From Chloroflexota bacterium (GTDB taxonomy: Bacteria > Chloroflexota > Dormibacteria > CF-121), in assembly GCA_005880395.1 (NCBI GenBank), contig VBHQ01000007.1, positions 1-38,021 on the forward strand: 38,021 nucleotides of DNA, written 5' to 3'. Positions 16,486-24,598 of this stretch are shown here, one piece after another. Made by a program: the position numbers and the translations under genes. Position 1 is the first letter of the stretch. Every line of letters starts with the position of its first letter. The notes under the pieces are model-generated. The model was not told the DNA's origin. It searched no databases and worked only from the letters and a program-made list of their open reading frames with translations.

Positions 16486-17336
16486 CAGACCTCCTCGGCG
16501 AAACGGCGGCTCAACCGGCCATACAGGAGGATGCCGACCACGAGCGTCAGCACGCTGATCGCGGCGAAGCCCAGGAGATAGGGCCAGCGCGGCAGTCGCC
16601 CGTAGAACCAAATGTCCTGGAATGAGGTGATGTCCCACGCCATCGGATTCACCGCGAGGAACGGTTGGAGACGGTGCGGAACCAGGTCGAGAGAATAGAC
16701 AACCGGCGTCAGAAAGAACCAGGCGGTCAACAGGATGCTGAGAAAGTACTGCACGTCACGAAAGTAGACCTGGGCTGCTGCCAGGATGGAGCCGAGCCCG
16801 TAGGTGAAGAACAGTTGAAGGATGACCAGAACCGGCAGCAGCAGCATGGTGAAGGTGAAGCTGACGTGAAAGACGACGGTCAGGACCAGTAACAGAAGGA
16901 TGTTGATGGCGAAGTTCACTGAGTTGGCGAGCACCGCCGACAGCGGCAGGACCTGGTGCGGAAAGAAAACCTTGCGCACGATATCCCGGTTGTCGAAGAC
17001 CGAGTTGGTCGCCGACGTCAGGCTCATGGCAAAGGCATTCCACGGAACGAGGCCCGACAGCAGAAAGACCGCATACGGATGAATGTTGACCCGGACGATG
17101 ACCGAAAAGACCAGCGTATAGACCACCATCAGCAGCAGAGGGTTTAGCAGCGACCAGAACATCCCAAGGAATGACCCTCGGTATTTGGTCTTGAGGTCGC
17201 GAGCCACCAGGTTGCTGAGCAGCTCCGAATACGCAATGACCTCGTCGAGCCACTGTTTGACGCCGAAGCGCCGGGCCGGCGGCCGCGATTCCGTCAGGCG
17301 CTCGCGGCGCGCCGTCGTCACCGATTCAGTACCCAT
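16485..17336 (-). CDS. wzm: ABC-2 polysaccharide exporter, permease (Wzm-like)
   Basis: Membrane partner of the ATPase downstream; flips and extrudes the lipid-linked glycan through the cytoplasmic membrane. The 283 residues have a cytosolic N-terminus with the family sequence LLSNLVARDLKTKYRGSFLGMFWSLLNPLLLMVVY. About six hydrophobic segments follow, including GLVPWNAFAMSL, VFFPHQVLPLSAVLANSVNF and FLSILLTAWFFLTPVVYSLD. The C-terminal NPM motif (VNPMAWDI) is also typical. It is the first gene of the exporter/glycosyltransferase operon. Upstream on the minus strand TAGGAT (17378-17373) could be the -10 element, leaving a leader of about 35 bases. Confidence 0.93.
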   Translation of the reverse strand: MGTESVTTARRERLTESRPPARRFGVKQWLDEVIAYSELLSNLVARDLKTKYRGSFLGMFWSLLNPLLLMVVYTLVFSVIVRVNIHPYAVFLLSGLVPWNAFAMSLTSATNSVFDNRDIVRKVFFPHQVLPLSAVLANSVNFAINILLLLVLTVVFHVSFTFTMLLLPVLVILQLFFTYGLGSILAAAQVYFRDVQYFLSILLTAWFFLTPVVYSLDLVPHRLQPFLAVNPMAWDITSFQDIWFYGRLPRWPYLLGFAAISVLTLVVGILLYGRLSRRFAEEV

Positions 17337-17631
17337 ATCACGAGGAGCCCGGCAATTCGGCCCGGCAGCGCTATCCTATCGTTCAGCGGCTTTGGGCGAG
17401 TTGCCGGATCCCGCTGCGCACTGGCTTCCTGGAGCTCCAGCCCGTCCTGGTTCTAGCCCGGCTTCGTGTCCTTAGGTCGGCGTTCGCGGAGACAACCGCA
17501 ACGAGTTGCTCGGCGGTGTGATGTTCACCGCCAGATTCGCCGATCAAGGCTCTTACCAACAGTCTGCGGCAGTCAGAACGGCGCTAAGGCTCAGGCCGGT
17601 GGCCGTTCGACGCCCCGTCGGCCCGAGGCTT
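17337..17631. other. intergenic region upstream of wzm
   Basis: About 295 bases separate wzm from the end of the corC-like gene. I see no convincing small gene, tRNA or long hairpin. A direct repeat GCCCGGC-AATTCG-GCCCGGC at about 17347-17366 and a -10-like TAGGAT on the minus strand (17378-17373) make the left part a plausible promoter region for the exporter/glycosyltransferase operon. The right part holds the untranslated end of the corC-like transcript; no clear terminator hairpin with a T run is visible. Confidence 0.4.
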
Positions 17632-18860
17632 CTAGCCGTCCGGCCGGCTTGCTCGCTCGGGCGTCGTCGAGAGTGTCGGCTCTTCGGGCGAAGTCTGCGG
17701 GATCTGGAAAGCCTCCCGGCTTCGGATCCGCACCTTCTTGATCCGCGTGCCCTGGACCGCCTCGACGCGCAGTTCGGAGCTCCCGAGTGTCAAGGTGGCG
17801 CCAACCTTGGGAGCGGCGCCCAACTGATTCAGAACATAGCCGCCGATCGTGTCGTAATCCTCGCCCTGGATGTCGAGCTTGAGCAGCTCATTGACATCGT
17901 CGACGCTGACCCGGCCGTCGAGCACGACCTCGTTTGGGGAGATGAACTGGATCTCGTCCTCCTCACCGACGTCGTACTCGTCCTGAATCGGCCCGACGAT
18001 TTCCTCGAGAATGTCCTCGATCGTCACCGCGCCGGCGGTGCCGCCGTACTCGTCGACGACGATCGCCATGTGCACCCGGTTCTTGCGCAGGTCGCGCAGC
18101 ACGTCCTGCACCAGGTTTGATTCCGGCGTGAAGTAGGGCTTGCGGGCGATCTCCCGAAGCGTCTTCGGGTCACCCCTCACGACAGCACGCAGCAGGTCCT
18201 TCGCATACAGGACGCCAACGATGTGGTCGAGGTTCCCTTCGTAGGCCGGAATCCGGGTATGGCCATGCTTGGTGACCAGGTCGACGGCCTTCTCCACGGG
18301 CTGGCCAACCTCAATCGCGACCAGGTCGGTGCGCGGCACCATGACCTCACGCACCCGCATGTCGCCCATCTCGAAGATGCCGTGGATCATCTCGCGCTCT
18401 TCCTCTTCGAGCACACCCTCTTCCTCGCCGACCGAAACCAGCATCTTGAGCTCCTCCTCCCGGCGACCAGCCTGGCCATCCGCAACGCCACGCGCTCGGC
18501 CCGCTGCAGCGCCAGTGTCTTCGGAGTGATCTCGCAAAGAACGAGCACGAGCAACGAGAGAATCAGGCTGACGAGCCACTCGGCGACCTTCTCGTGGTAC
18601 AGGTTGATGGCGAGCAGCGTCGCCGCCGACGACGCCACGATGATCGCCACCGTGTTGACGATCAGGATCGTCGACAGGTACCCGTTTGGATCTTTATGCA
18701 GCCGCTCGATCAGGATCGCCTGGGGCACCTTCTGCTCGACCAGCTGGCGCAGTCGCACCCTGCTGATGGACGTCAAGGAGGTCTCCGCCGAGGCGGCCAG
18801 CGCCGCCAGGATCAGCGCGACCACGATGATCAAGAGCTCGATCCAGGCGGTGGTGTTCAC
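17632..18860 (-). pseudogene. CorC/HlyC-family (CNNM, DUF21-CBS) membrane protein, internal deletion plus frameshift
   Basis: Homologues are inner-membrane proteins linked to magnesium/cobalt transport. The first frame starts at GTG 18860 and gives the DUF21 domain: SAAETSL-like ASAETSLTSISRVRLRQLVE, three hydrophobic helices, and CEITPKTLALQRAERVALRMARLV. It then loses frame at about 18456-18468. The other frame continues as EEELKMLVSVGEEEGVLEEEE, MVPRTDLVAIEV and two CBS motifs, with VDEYGGTAGAVTIEDILEEIVG and the C-terminal CorC_HlyC domain (YDTIGGYVLNQLG). Relative to the family about 35-40 residues, the last membrane helix and linker, are missing at the join. Both halves are otherwise pristine, which argues for a recent event or an assembly error rather than old decay. 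Confidence 0.85.
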
Positions 18861-18869
18861 CAGATCCCC

Positions 18870-21218
18870 TTACTTGAAGAGCTCGCTGACCGAACGATCC
18901 TCGTGCACGCGGCGGATCGCCTCAGCGAGCAGGGGGGCCACGGAAAGAATCTTGATCTTTGGATGCTGCTTATCGGCCGGCAGTGGGATCGAGTCGGTGA
19001 TCACGATCTCCTCAATTGGCGCGTTGACCAGCTTCTCGACCGCCGATCCGGCGAGCACGCCATGCGTCGCGAGCACCCGCACGCTGGTGGCGCCTTCGGC
19101 CCGCAGGGCTTTTGAAACTCCAACCAGCGTACCGCCGGTGGAGATCAGGTCGTCAACGACGACCGCGTCCATGCCGGCGACCTCGCCGACCACGCGCTGC
19201 TCGCTGACGACGTCGTCCTTCGGCCGGCGCTTGTAAACAAAAGCGATCGGCAGGTCGAGATGGCGGGCGACGTCTCCCACCCGCTTGGCGCCCCCGATGT
19301 CGGGCGACACAACGACGGCGTTCGGCAGCCGCAGTTTGCGAATGTAGTCCACGATCAATTTTTCCGCCGTGAGGTGGTCGACCGGGATATCGAAGAAGCC
19401 CTGGATCGCATCCGCGTGCAGATCGAGCGCGATGACGCGGTTGGCCCCTGCCAGGGTGATGATGTCCGCCATCAGCTTGGCCGAAATCGGATCGCGCGCC
19501 TGGGTCTTCTTTTCTTTGCGGGCGTAACCGTAATAGGGGATGACGGCGGTCACCCGGCCGGCGGAGGCCCGCCGCAACGCATCCAGGATGATGAATAACT
19601 GGATCAGGTTCTCGGACACCGGCTGACAGGTCCCCTGCAGCAGGAACACGTCGGCGCCGCGCACGCTGTCGGCAATCTTGACGTCGTACTCGCCGTCCGC
19701 GAAATGCGTGACTCGCATCGGCGACACCGGCTCGCCGAGAGCCTCGCCGATTTTTCGAGCCAGCTCAGGGTTGGACTCACCCGCCAGCAGACGCAGGTCT
19801 GGGCGCTTGCGCCGGGCGCGTCGACGAGCAGTGTAGCCCTCGACGATCTTCATCTCGGGACGCCCTATCGCAAGGCTGCCGGCAGGCACGTCTTTGCTGA
19901 CAACGGTATCAGCCGCCGTCGTCGCATCGCTGCCAACGCGCACCGGCGCGACGAAGATCGTGTCGCACGAGATATAGGCGCGGTCGCCGATCTCCGTCTG
20001 ATTCTTCTCGAAGCCGTCCCAGTTCGCGGTGATGCTGCCGGCGCCGATGTTGACGTTGGCGCCGACGACGGCATCGCCCAGGTAGCTGAAATGGGGGACG
20101 GCGCTGCCCGCGCCGATCTTCGAGTTCTTGATCTCGGTGTGGGTGCCGATGCGAACGCCTTCGGCGAGCTCGGTCCCCGGACGCAGCCGGCTGAAGGGGC
20201 CGACGGTCACGTTGGCGGCGACCGTTGCCTTCTCGAGATGTGCCCTCTCGATCCGCGAGCCATCGCCTACGGTCGAGTCGCGCAGCTGGGTCATCGGCCC
20301 GATGACGCAGTCTTCGCCGACCACGCTGGCGCCGGTGATGGTTGTGAAGGGATGGATAACGCTGTCCGTGCCGACCTCGACATCGGCATCGATGAACGTC
20401 GTGTTGGGATCGGTGATCGTGACGCCGTCCCTCATCAGCTTGTCGAGGATGCGCTGGCGCATCAGGCGTTCCGCCTCGGCCAGCTGCCGCCGGTCGTTGA
20501 TGCCGAGCACCTCGGTGCCATCCTCGACCGCAACCGTATTGACCTTGCCCTTGATCAGCCGCACGACGTCGGTCAGGTAATACTCGGCGGCGCGGTTCTT
20601 GTTCTCCAGCTTGAGCAGGGCGGGCCAGAGATCCTTGCCGGTGAAGGCATAGACGCCGGCGTTGACTTCTCGAATGTCGCGCTCCGCATCGGCGGCGTCT
20701 TTCTCTTCGACGATCGCTCGGAAGACGCCGGTGCGGCTTCGCAGGATCCGGCCATAGCCTGTTGGCTCGTCCAGCGTCGCCGTCAGGAGCGTGACCGAAG
20801 CGCCCGACTTCCGATGCTCCTCGAGGAGGCGCTTGAGGGTCTCGCCGCGCAGCAGGGGCGCATCGCCGTAGATCACGACCACCGGTCCGAGGCTGCGATG
20901 GTCGGCACTGACCTGGGCGAGCGCATGCCCGGTGCCGAGCTGGTCTCGCTGGGGCACCGTCTGCCCCTCGCCGTTGACGGCGGCGGTGACGCCGTCTTGC
21001 TTCGGGTTGGTCACCACGATCGTTCGCTCGGGGTCCAGGGCTCGCGCCGCCGCCAGCGACCACAGGAGCATCGGCCGACCGGCAACGGGATGGAGGACCT
21101 TGGGGATCCTGGAGTTCATCCGAATTCCGTTACCGGCGGCGAGCACCACCACCGTGACGCCCCCGCGCGTCTCCGACGAGTGGGCCTGCTTGGACCCCGC
21201 GGATGCGTTCACGCGCAT
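18870..21218 (-). CDS. GlmU-Prs fusion: UDP-GlcNAc pyrophosphorylase/acetyltransferase joined to ribose-phosphate diphosphokinase
   Basis: One 782-codon frame encodes two complete enzymes. Residues about 20-470 are GlmU: uridyltransferase motif LAAGNGIRM...PKVLHPVAG, QLGTGHA, EPTGYGRI, EVNAGVYAF, then a left-handed beta-helix with RPGTELAEG, the acetyltransferase His in PHFSYLGD (about 376) and VNIGAGSITANWDG. After a basic linker (ARRRARRKRP), residues about 473-782 are Prs: LLAGESNPELARKI, FADGE, QPVSENLIQL, YYGYARKEKK, DLHADAIQGFFDIP and the PRPP loop VVVDDLISTGG. The roles are UDP-GlcNAc synthesis and PRPP synthesis. glmU and prs are commonly adjacent in Gram-positive bacteria, so fusion by stop-codon loss is plausible; an in-frame assembly deletion is the alternative. 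The first residue of the GXGTRM motif pattern differs (Ile for Thr). Confidence 0.9.
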   Translation of the reverse strand: MRVNASAGSKQAHSSETRGGVTVVVLAAGNGIRMNSRIPKVLHPVAGRPMLLWSLAAARALDPERTIVVTNPKQDGVTAAVNGEGQTVPQRDQLGTGHALAQVSADHRSLGPVVVIYGDAPLLRGETLKRLLEEHRKSGASVTLLTATLDEPTGYGRILRSRTGVFRAIVEEKDAADAERDIREVNAGVYAFTGKDLWPALLKLENKNRAAEYYLTDVVRLIKGKVNTVAVEDGTEVLGINDRRQLAEAERLMRQRILDKLMRDGVTITDPNTTFIDADVEVGTDSVIHPFTTITGASVVGEDCVIGPMTQLRDSTVGDGSRIERAHLEKATVAANVTVGPFSRLRPGTELAEGVRIGTHTEIKNSKIGAGSAVPHFSYLGDAVVGANVNIGAGSITANWDGFEKNQTEIGDRAYISCDTIFVAPVRVGSDATTAADTVVSKDVPAGSLAIGRPEMKIVEGYTARRRARRKRPDLRLLAGESNPELARKIGEALGEPVSPMRVTHFADGEYDVKIADSVRGADVFLLQGTCQPVSENLIQLFIILDALRRASAGRVTAVIPYYGYARKEKKTQARDPISAKLMADIITLAGANRVIALDLHADAIQGFFDIPVDHLTAEKLIVDYIRKLRLPNAVVVSPDIGGAKRVGDVARHLDLPIAFVYKRRPKDDVVSEQRVVGEVAGMDAVVVDDLISTGGTLVGVSKALRAEGATSVRVLATHGVLAGSAVEKLVNAPIEEIVITDSIPLPADKQHPKIKILSVAPLLAEAIRRVHEDRSVSELFK

Positions 21219-21247
21219 GGGAGGAATTGCGGCGATTATCCCAAATT

Positions 21248-21280
21248 CCCTTCCTCGCTGGGGGAGGGCAGGCTAGGGGA
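21248..21280. repeat. GC-rich dispersed palindromic repeat, copy C (degenerate)
   Basis: Reads CCCTTCCTCGCTGGGGGAGGG followed by a GGCTAGGGGA tail, resembling the copies at 2233, 13987 and 28796 but with more mismatches. It lies between the end of the GT2 gene (21283) and the start of the GlmU-Prs gene (21218), where it could act as a hairpin in the leader of the latter. Confidence 0.4.
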
Positions 21281-21282
21281 CC

Positions 21283-22221
21283 TCAGGCTGCCAGATCGCC
21301 GACGTCCGAGATTCGCCGATTTTCGGGTACGTTGGGGGCGATCCGGTGCCTCAGCGTCGGCGTCAGGCGGTCCAGGCGCCGGCCGATCCGATACCCGTAC
21401 CGTTCGACCGCATCCTCGATCGCCAGGTAGGGCAGCCGGCCCCAGGCAAAGCTCTTGACCAGGTACCAGGCGGCTCGCCGGGTGAACCGCCGCGAATCCG
21501 GGCAGAGCGTTCCACCCTCATCACCGAAGTGGGCGTCGGTGTATCCGGTCAGCAACGCAATCTGGTAGGCGCCCTTGAGCCCGGCGCTGAGCCCCCTGAT
21601 AACCAGGGCATCGGGCGAATACGCGATGGTACAGCTGGCCAGTACCGCCTGACGGGCCCAGACCCGATCGGCGCCGATTGGAAGATGCTCGTTGAAGTGA
21701 ATGCCGCGCCAGACCGAACGGCGAACGGCCACGTTCTCGATGAAAAATGGCAGTGACTTGTACCGCACCTGGTCACCGATCCGGATCCGGCGGGAGTGCG
21801 GCTCGCCGCAGAAGCGCTGAGCCAGTCGGAATGCCATGAGCGGGTCGCCGTCGACCGTCGGCTCCTGGCGTCCGTACACGCCGGCGACCGACGCGTCGTC
21901 GAAGGCGGCCGTGAGGTGATGCAACCAGTCGCCGTTCGCCGGAACCGCATCCTGCGCCAGGAAGACGACCAGGTCGCCTTTGGCCCCACGCATGGCGCGG
22001 TTCCAGGCTGCCGGTCCAGGCGCCTCACCGATCTCCACGAACCGAGCGAGGGGAAACTGACTGACGATATGGCGGGTGCCGTCCGCCGACCCGCCGTCCG
22101 CGCAGATTACCTCGAGCGGCTGCCGCCCCTGGCCCATGATCCGGTGAAGGACCGTTCCGAACGCCCGGCCGGCGTTCAGCGTCGGAATGACGATCGAGAC
22201 GGAAGGCGCGGCTTCGCCCAT
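21283..22221 (-). CDS. glycosyltransferase family 2
   Basis: A 312-residue GT-A enzyme. Motifs: VSIVIPTLNAGRAF, VICADGGSADGT, ARFVEIGEAPGPAAWNRAMRG, LVFLAQDAVPAN (with the metal-binding Asp), and FFIENVAVRRSVW. ADRVWARQAV is in the place where relatives of the rhamnosyltransferase RfbF type have EDxxWA-like residues. I chose ATG 22221, since TTAAAT stands 5 bases before it and the alignment begins at VSIVIP; the open frame further upstream has no family similarity. It is divergent from sqdB with 121 bases between starts. Donor and acceptor are not predictable. Confidence 0.85.
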   Translation of the reverse strand: MGEAAPSVSIVIPTLNAGRAFGTVLHRIMGQGRQPLEVICADGGSADGTRHIVSQFPLARFVEIGEAPGPAAWNRAMRGAKGDLVVFLAQDAVPANGDWLHHLTAAFDDASVAGVYGRQEPTVDGDPLMAFRLAQRFCGEPHSRRIRIGDQVRYKSLPFFIENVAVRRSVWRGIHFNEHLPIGADRVWARQAVLASCTIAYSPDALVIRGLSAGLKGAYQIALLTGYTDAHFGDEGGTLCPDSRRFTRRAAWYLVKSFAWGRLPYLAIEDAVERYGYRIGRRLDRLTPTLRHRIAPNVPENRRISDVGDLAA

Positions 22222-22342
22222 GGTCGATTTAACGCAGGGTCCAGCCCTTTCCGGCCCGGCCAGATGGGAAGCTGATAGCCTCTGGCTCAGCTTCAGTCTC
22301 ATGCAAATCTCATCTCCGGCGCGTAGCATCCCGGGTCGACCC

Positions 22343-23632
22343 ATGGAGCGTGCAAGGGTCGTCGTGCTGGGGGTGGACGGTTACCTCGGCTGGGCGACCG
22401 CCCTCCATCTCTCGGCCGCCGGCCATGACGTCATCGGCATCGACAGCCTGGTTCGCCGGCGCTGGGACCGTGAATGCGGCACCCGCAGCCTGCTGCCGAT
22501 CCGCAGCATGCCAGAGCGGGTCAAGCTCTGGCAGCGGCTGACCGGCCGGCGAATCGAGTGGCGGCACATGGACATGTGCGACGCTCGGGCGGTCACGGAA
22601 CTGGTCAGCGAAGTGCAGCCCCAGGCGTTGGTGCACTTCGCCGAACAGCGCAGCGCCCCGTTCTCGATGATCGACCTTCCGCATGCCGCGCTCACCCAGG
22701 TCAACAACCTGGTTGGCACACTAAATCTCCTTTTCGCCCTGCGCGATCACGCGCCGAACGCCCACCTGATCAAGCTCGGCACGATGGGCGAATACGGCAC
22801 GCCCAACATCGACATCGAAGAAGGCTTCATCGTCATCACCCACAACGGCCGGCAGGATCGCCTGCCATTCCCGATGCAGCCCGGCAGCTTCTATCACCTC
22901 TCGAAGTTGCACGACAGCCACAATATCCAGTTCGCCTGCCGGATCTGGGGTCTACGAGCGACCGATTTGCACCAGGGCGTCGTCTACGGAAGCCGGACTG
23001 ACGAGGTGGTGATGCATCCGGGGCTGGCCACGCGGTTCGATTACGACGCGATCTGGGGGACGGTCCTCAACCGCTTCTGCATCCAGGCCGCCGTCGGACT
23101 GCCGCTGACGGTCTACGGCAAAGGGGGCCAGACGCGCGGCTTCCTCGACATCCGTGACACGGTGGCGTGCGTCCGGCTCGCGCTCGAGAACCCGGCGTCG
23201 CAAGGTGAATACCGGGTCTTCAACCAGTTCACCGAGCAGTTCTCGGTCAAGAACCTGGCCGACAAAGTGCGACAGGCGCGCGCCGCCCATGGGCTCAAGA
23301 CGAGCATCGTGCACCTTCCCAATCCGCGCGTCGAACGCGAGGAGCATTACTACAACGCCAAGCACCAGAAACTGCTCGATCTCGGCTTACAGCCGCACTA
23401 CCTGGGCGAGACGCTGATCGAGTCGATCGTCGCGACGGTCGAGAAGCATGCCGCGCGCGTGGATCCGGTCGAGCTCGAACAGCCTAACGTCGACTGGCGG
23501 CATGGCGGGACGCCTGGATGGAGCGGCGTTCCCACCCCGGCATCCGAGACTCAACCAGTGGCCGTGCTCAGTCGGGCTCCAAAGCGGCGCCGGCCATCGC
23601 CGGCACCCGATCCGGTTCGGCTGGACGCCTGA
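22343..23632 (+). CDS. sqdB: UDP-sulfoquinovose synthase (SqdB/SQD1 family)
   Basis: Makes UDP-sulfoquinovose from UDP-glucose and sulfite with bound NAD, the head-group donor for the sulfolipid SQDG and, in Sulfolobales (Agl3), for glycoprotein glycans. The 429-residue protein carries the family signatures almost unchanged: VDGYLGWATALHLS (11-24), EQRSAPFSMID (101-111), LGTMGEYGTPN (145-155) with the catalytic Thr, YHLSK (184-188) with Tyr and Lys, GVVYG, VYGKGGQTRGFLDIRDT, FNQFTEQFSV and PNPRVEREEHYYNAKH. ATG 22343 is chosen because the alignment starts there. About 40 residues of proline-rich tail exceed the family length and overlap the next, convergent gene by 65 bases. No SqdX/SqdD-type transferase is adjacent. 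Confidence 0.93.
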   Translation: MERARVVVLGVDGYLGWATALHLSAAGHDVIGIDSLVRRRWDRECGTRSLLPIRSMPERVKLWQRLTGRRIEWRHMDMCDARAVTELVSEVQPQALVHFAEQRSAPFSMIDLPHAALTQVNNLVGTLNLLFALRDHAPNAHLIKLGTMGEYGTPNIDIEEGFIVITHNGRQDRLPFPMQPGSFYHLSKLHDSHNIQFACRIWGLRATDLHQGVVYGSRTDEVVMHPGLATRFDYDAIWGTVLNRFCIQAAVGLPLTVYGKGGQTRGFLDIRDTVACVRLALENPASQGEYRVFNQFTEQFSVKNLADKVRQARAAHGLKTSIVHLPNPRVEREEHYYNAKHQKLLDLGLQPHYLGETLIESIVATVEKHAARVDPVELEQPNVDWRHGGTPGWSGVPTPASETQPVAVLSRAPKRRRPSPAPDPVRLDA

Positions 23633-24572
23633 ACAGCAGCAGCGCACCGATCCCCGCCTGCGGCAGGGAAACGCAGAGATCGAGAAGGTGGACCGCCAGG
23701 CTGGCCGCCAGCGCCTCGTCAACCGGCCAGCCGAGCAGGGTCAACCCGGCCGTCCACCACAGTTGACCGGTGCCCAGACCGCCCAACCCCTGGATCGGAA
23801 TGGCGAGCAGCAACGTCCGGACGCTCAATGCGAACCACACCTGCACCAGCGACAGCGGCTGATCGATCGCGGCAAACAGGGCGAGATACTGCAAGCCGGT
23901 TGCCAGGCGCGCGCCGGCCGTGGCGGTAATAAGCAAGAGGGGACGGCTGCCCGATCCGAGCTCTTCGACGGCCGAATGAATTCGCTGATGAAGTCCGGCC
24001 GGCAGCGACAGCCGCTCCAGCCAGCCGGTGATCTGGCCGCGAGGCCGATCCCAGAACAGGGCGGTCAGGCCCACGACGATGGCGCCCGCAATCAGCATGC
24101 CGCCGACGAGCAGCACACCGGGAAGCCGAACGCCGGCGAATGGCGCCATCACCAGGGCCAGCACCAACAGGCTGGCGACGTCGAGCAGCCGGCTGAGCAG
24201 GGCGGCGCCGGCGCCGACGGTCAGGCCCACCTGCAGCCGACGTCGCAGCAGGACCACCAGTGCCGCGTCGCCACCCGGGCCGGGCAGGAGCAGGCTGACC
24301 CCCCAGCCGCTGAGCGTGATGGCGAGCAGCGTCCCAAATCGCCCGTGCGTGCCGGCCAGCAGCAGGCGATAGCGCCAGGCCCGGCACAGGATGAAGCCGA
24401 AAGCGGCGGCGGCGGCAGCCAGCACGAGTGGTGGCGAGACGTCGGACATTGTTTCTCCCAGATCGGCCGGCCTGATGGCGCGCAAGACCAGCGCCAGCAC
24501 GACCACGGTGACCACCGCGGTCCCGGTGATCCGAAGCAGGCGCCGCCACACCGGCGGCAGCGAGCTCAGCAT
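23568..24572 (-). CDS. UPF0104/AglD-type integral membrane protein (flippase-like)
   Basis: A 334-residue polytopic membrane protein of the lysylphosphatidylglycerol-synthase transmembrane-region type (LPG_synthase_TM). Around eight hydrophobic segments are visible, beginning with GTAVVTVVVLALVLRAI and including GWGVSLLLPGPGGDAAL, the conserved Pro-Gly-Gly-Asp loop, and IPIQGLGGLGTGQLWW near the C-terminus. Members are often found in glycan loci and are suspected of lipid or polyprenol-linked sugar handling, but function is not established. Its 3' end overlaps sqdB by 65 bases in antiparallel orientation, and its start is only 26 bases from the divergent SDR at 24599, so any promoters must overlap the coding regions. 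Confidence 0.8.
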   Translation of the reverse strand: MLSSLPPVWRRLLRITGTAVVTVVVLALVLRAIRPADLGETMSDVSPPLVLAAAAAAFGFILCRAWRYRLLLAGTHGRFGTLLAITLSGWGVSLLLPGPGGDAALVVLLRRRLQVGLTVGAGAALLSRLLDVASLLVLALVMAPFAGVRLPGVLLVGGMLIAGAIVVGLTALFWDRPRGQITGWLERLSLPAGLHQRIHSAVEELGSGSRPLLLITATAGARLATGLQYLALFAAIDQPLSLVQVWFALSVRTLLLAIPIQGLGGLGTGQLWWTAGLTLLGWPVDEALAASLAVHLLDLCVSLPQAGIGALLLFRRPAEPDRVPAMAGAALEPD

Positions 24573-24598
24573 TGGATCTTGGCGGCGAGGGCGGCCTG

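Noticed and set aside
19704-21458. A long open frame on the plus strand opposite the GlmU-Prs gene
   Set aside because: It is the mirror of a strongly coding minus-strand gene, its residues are Arg/Asp/Gly-rich without any family motif, and it arises from GC-rich codon bias.
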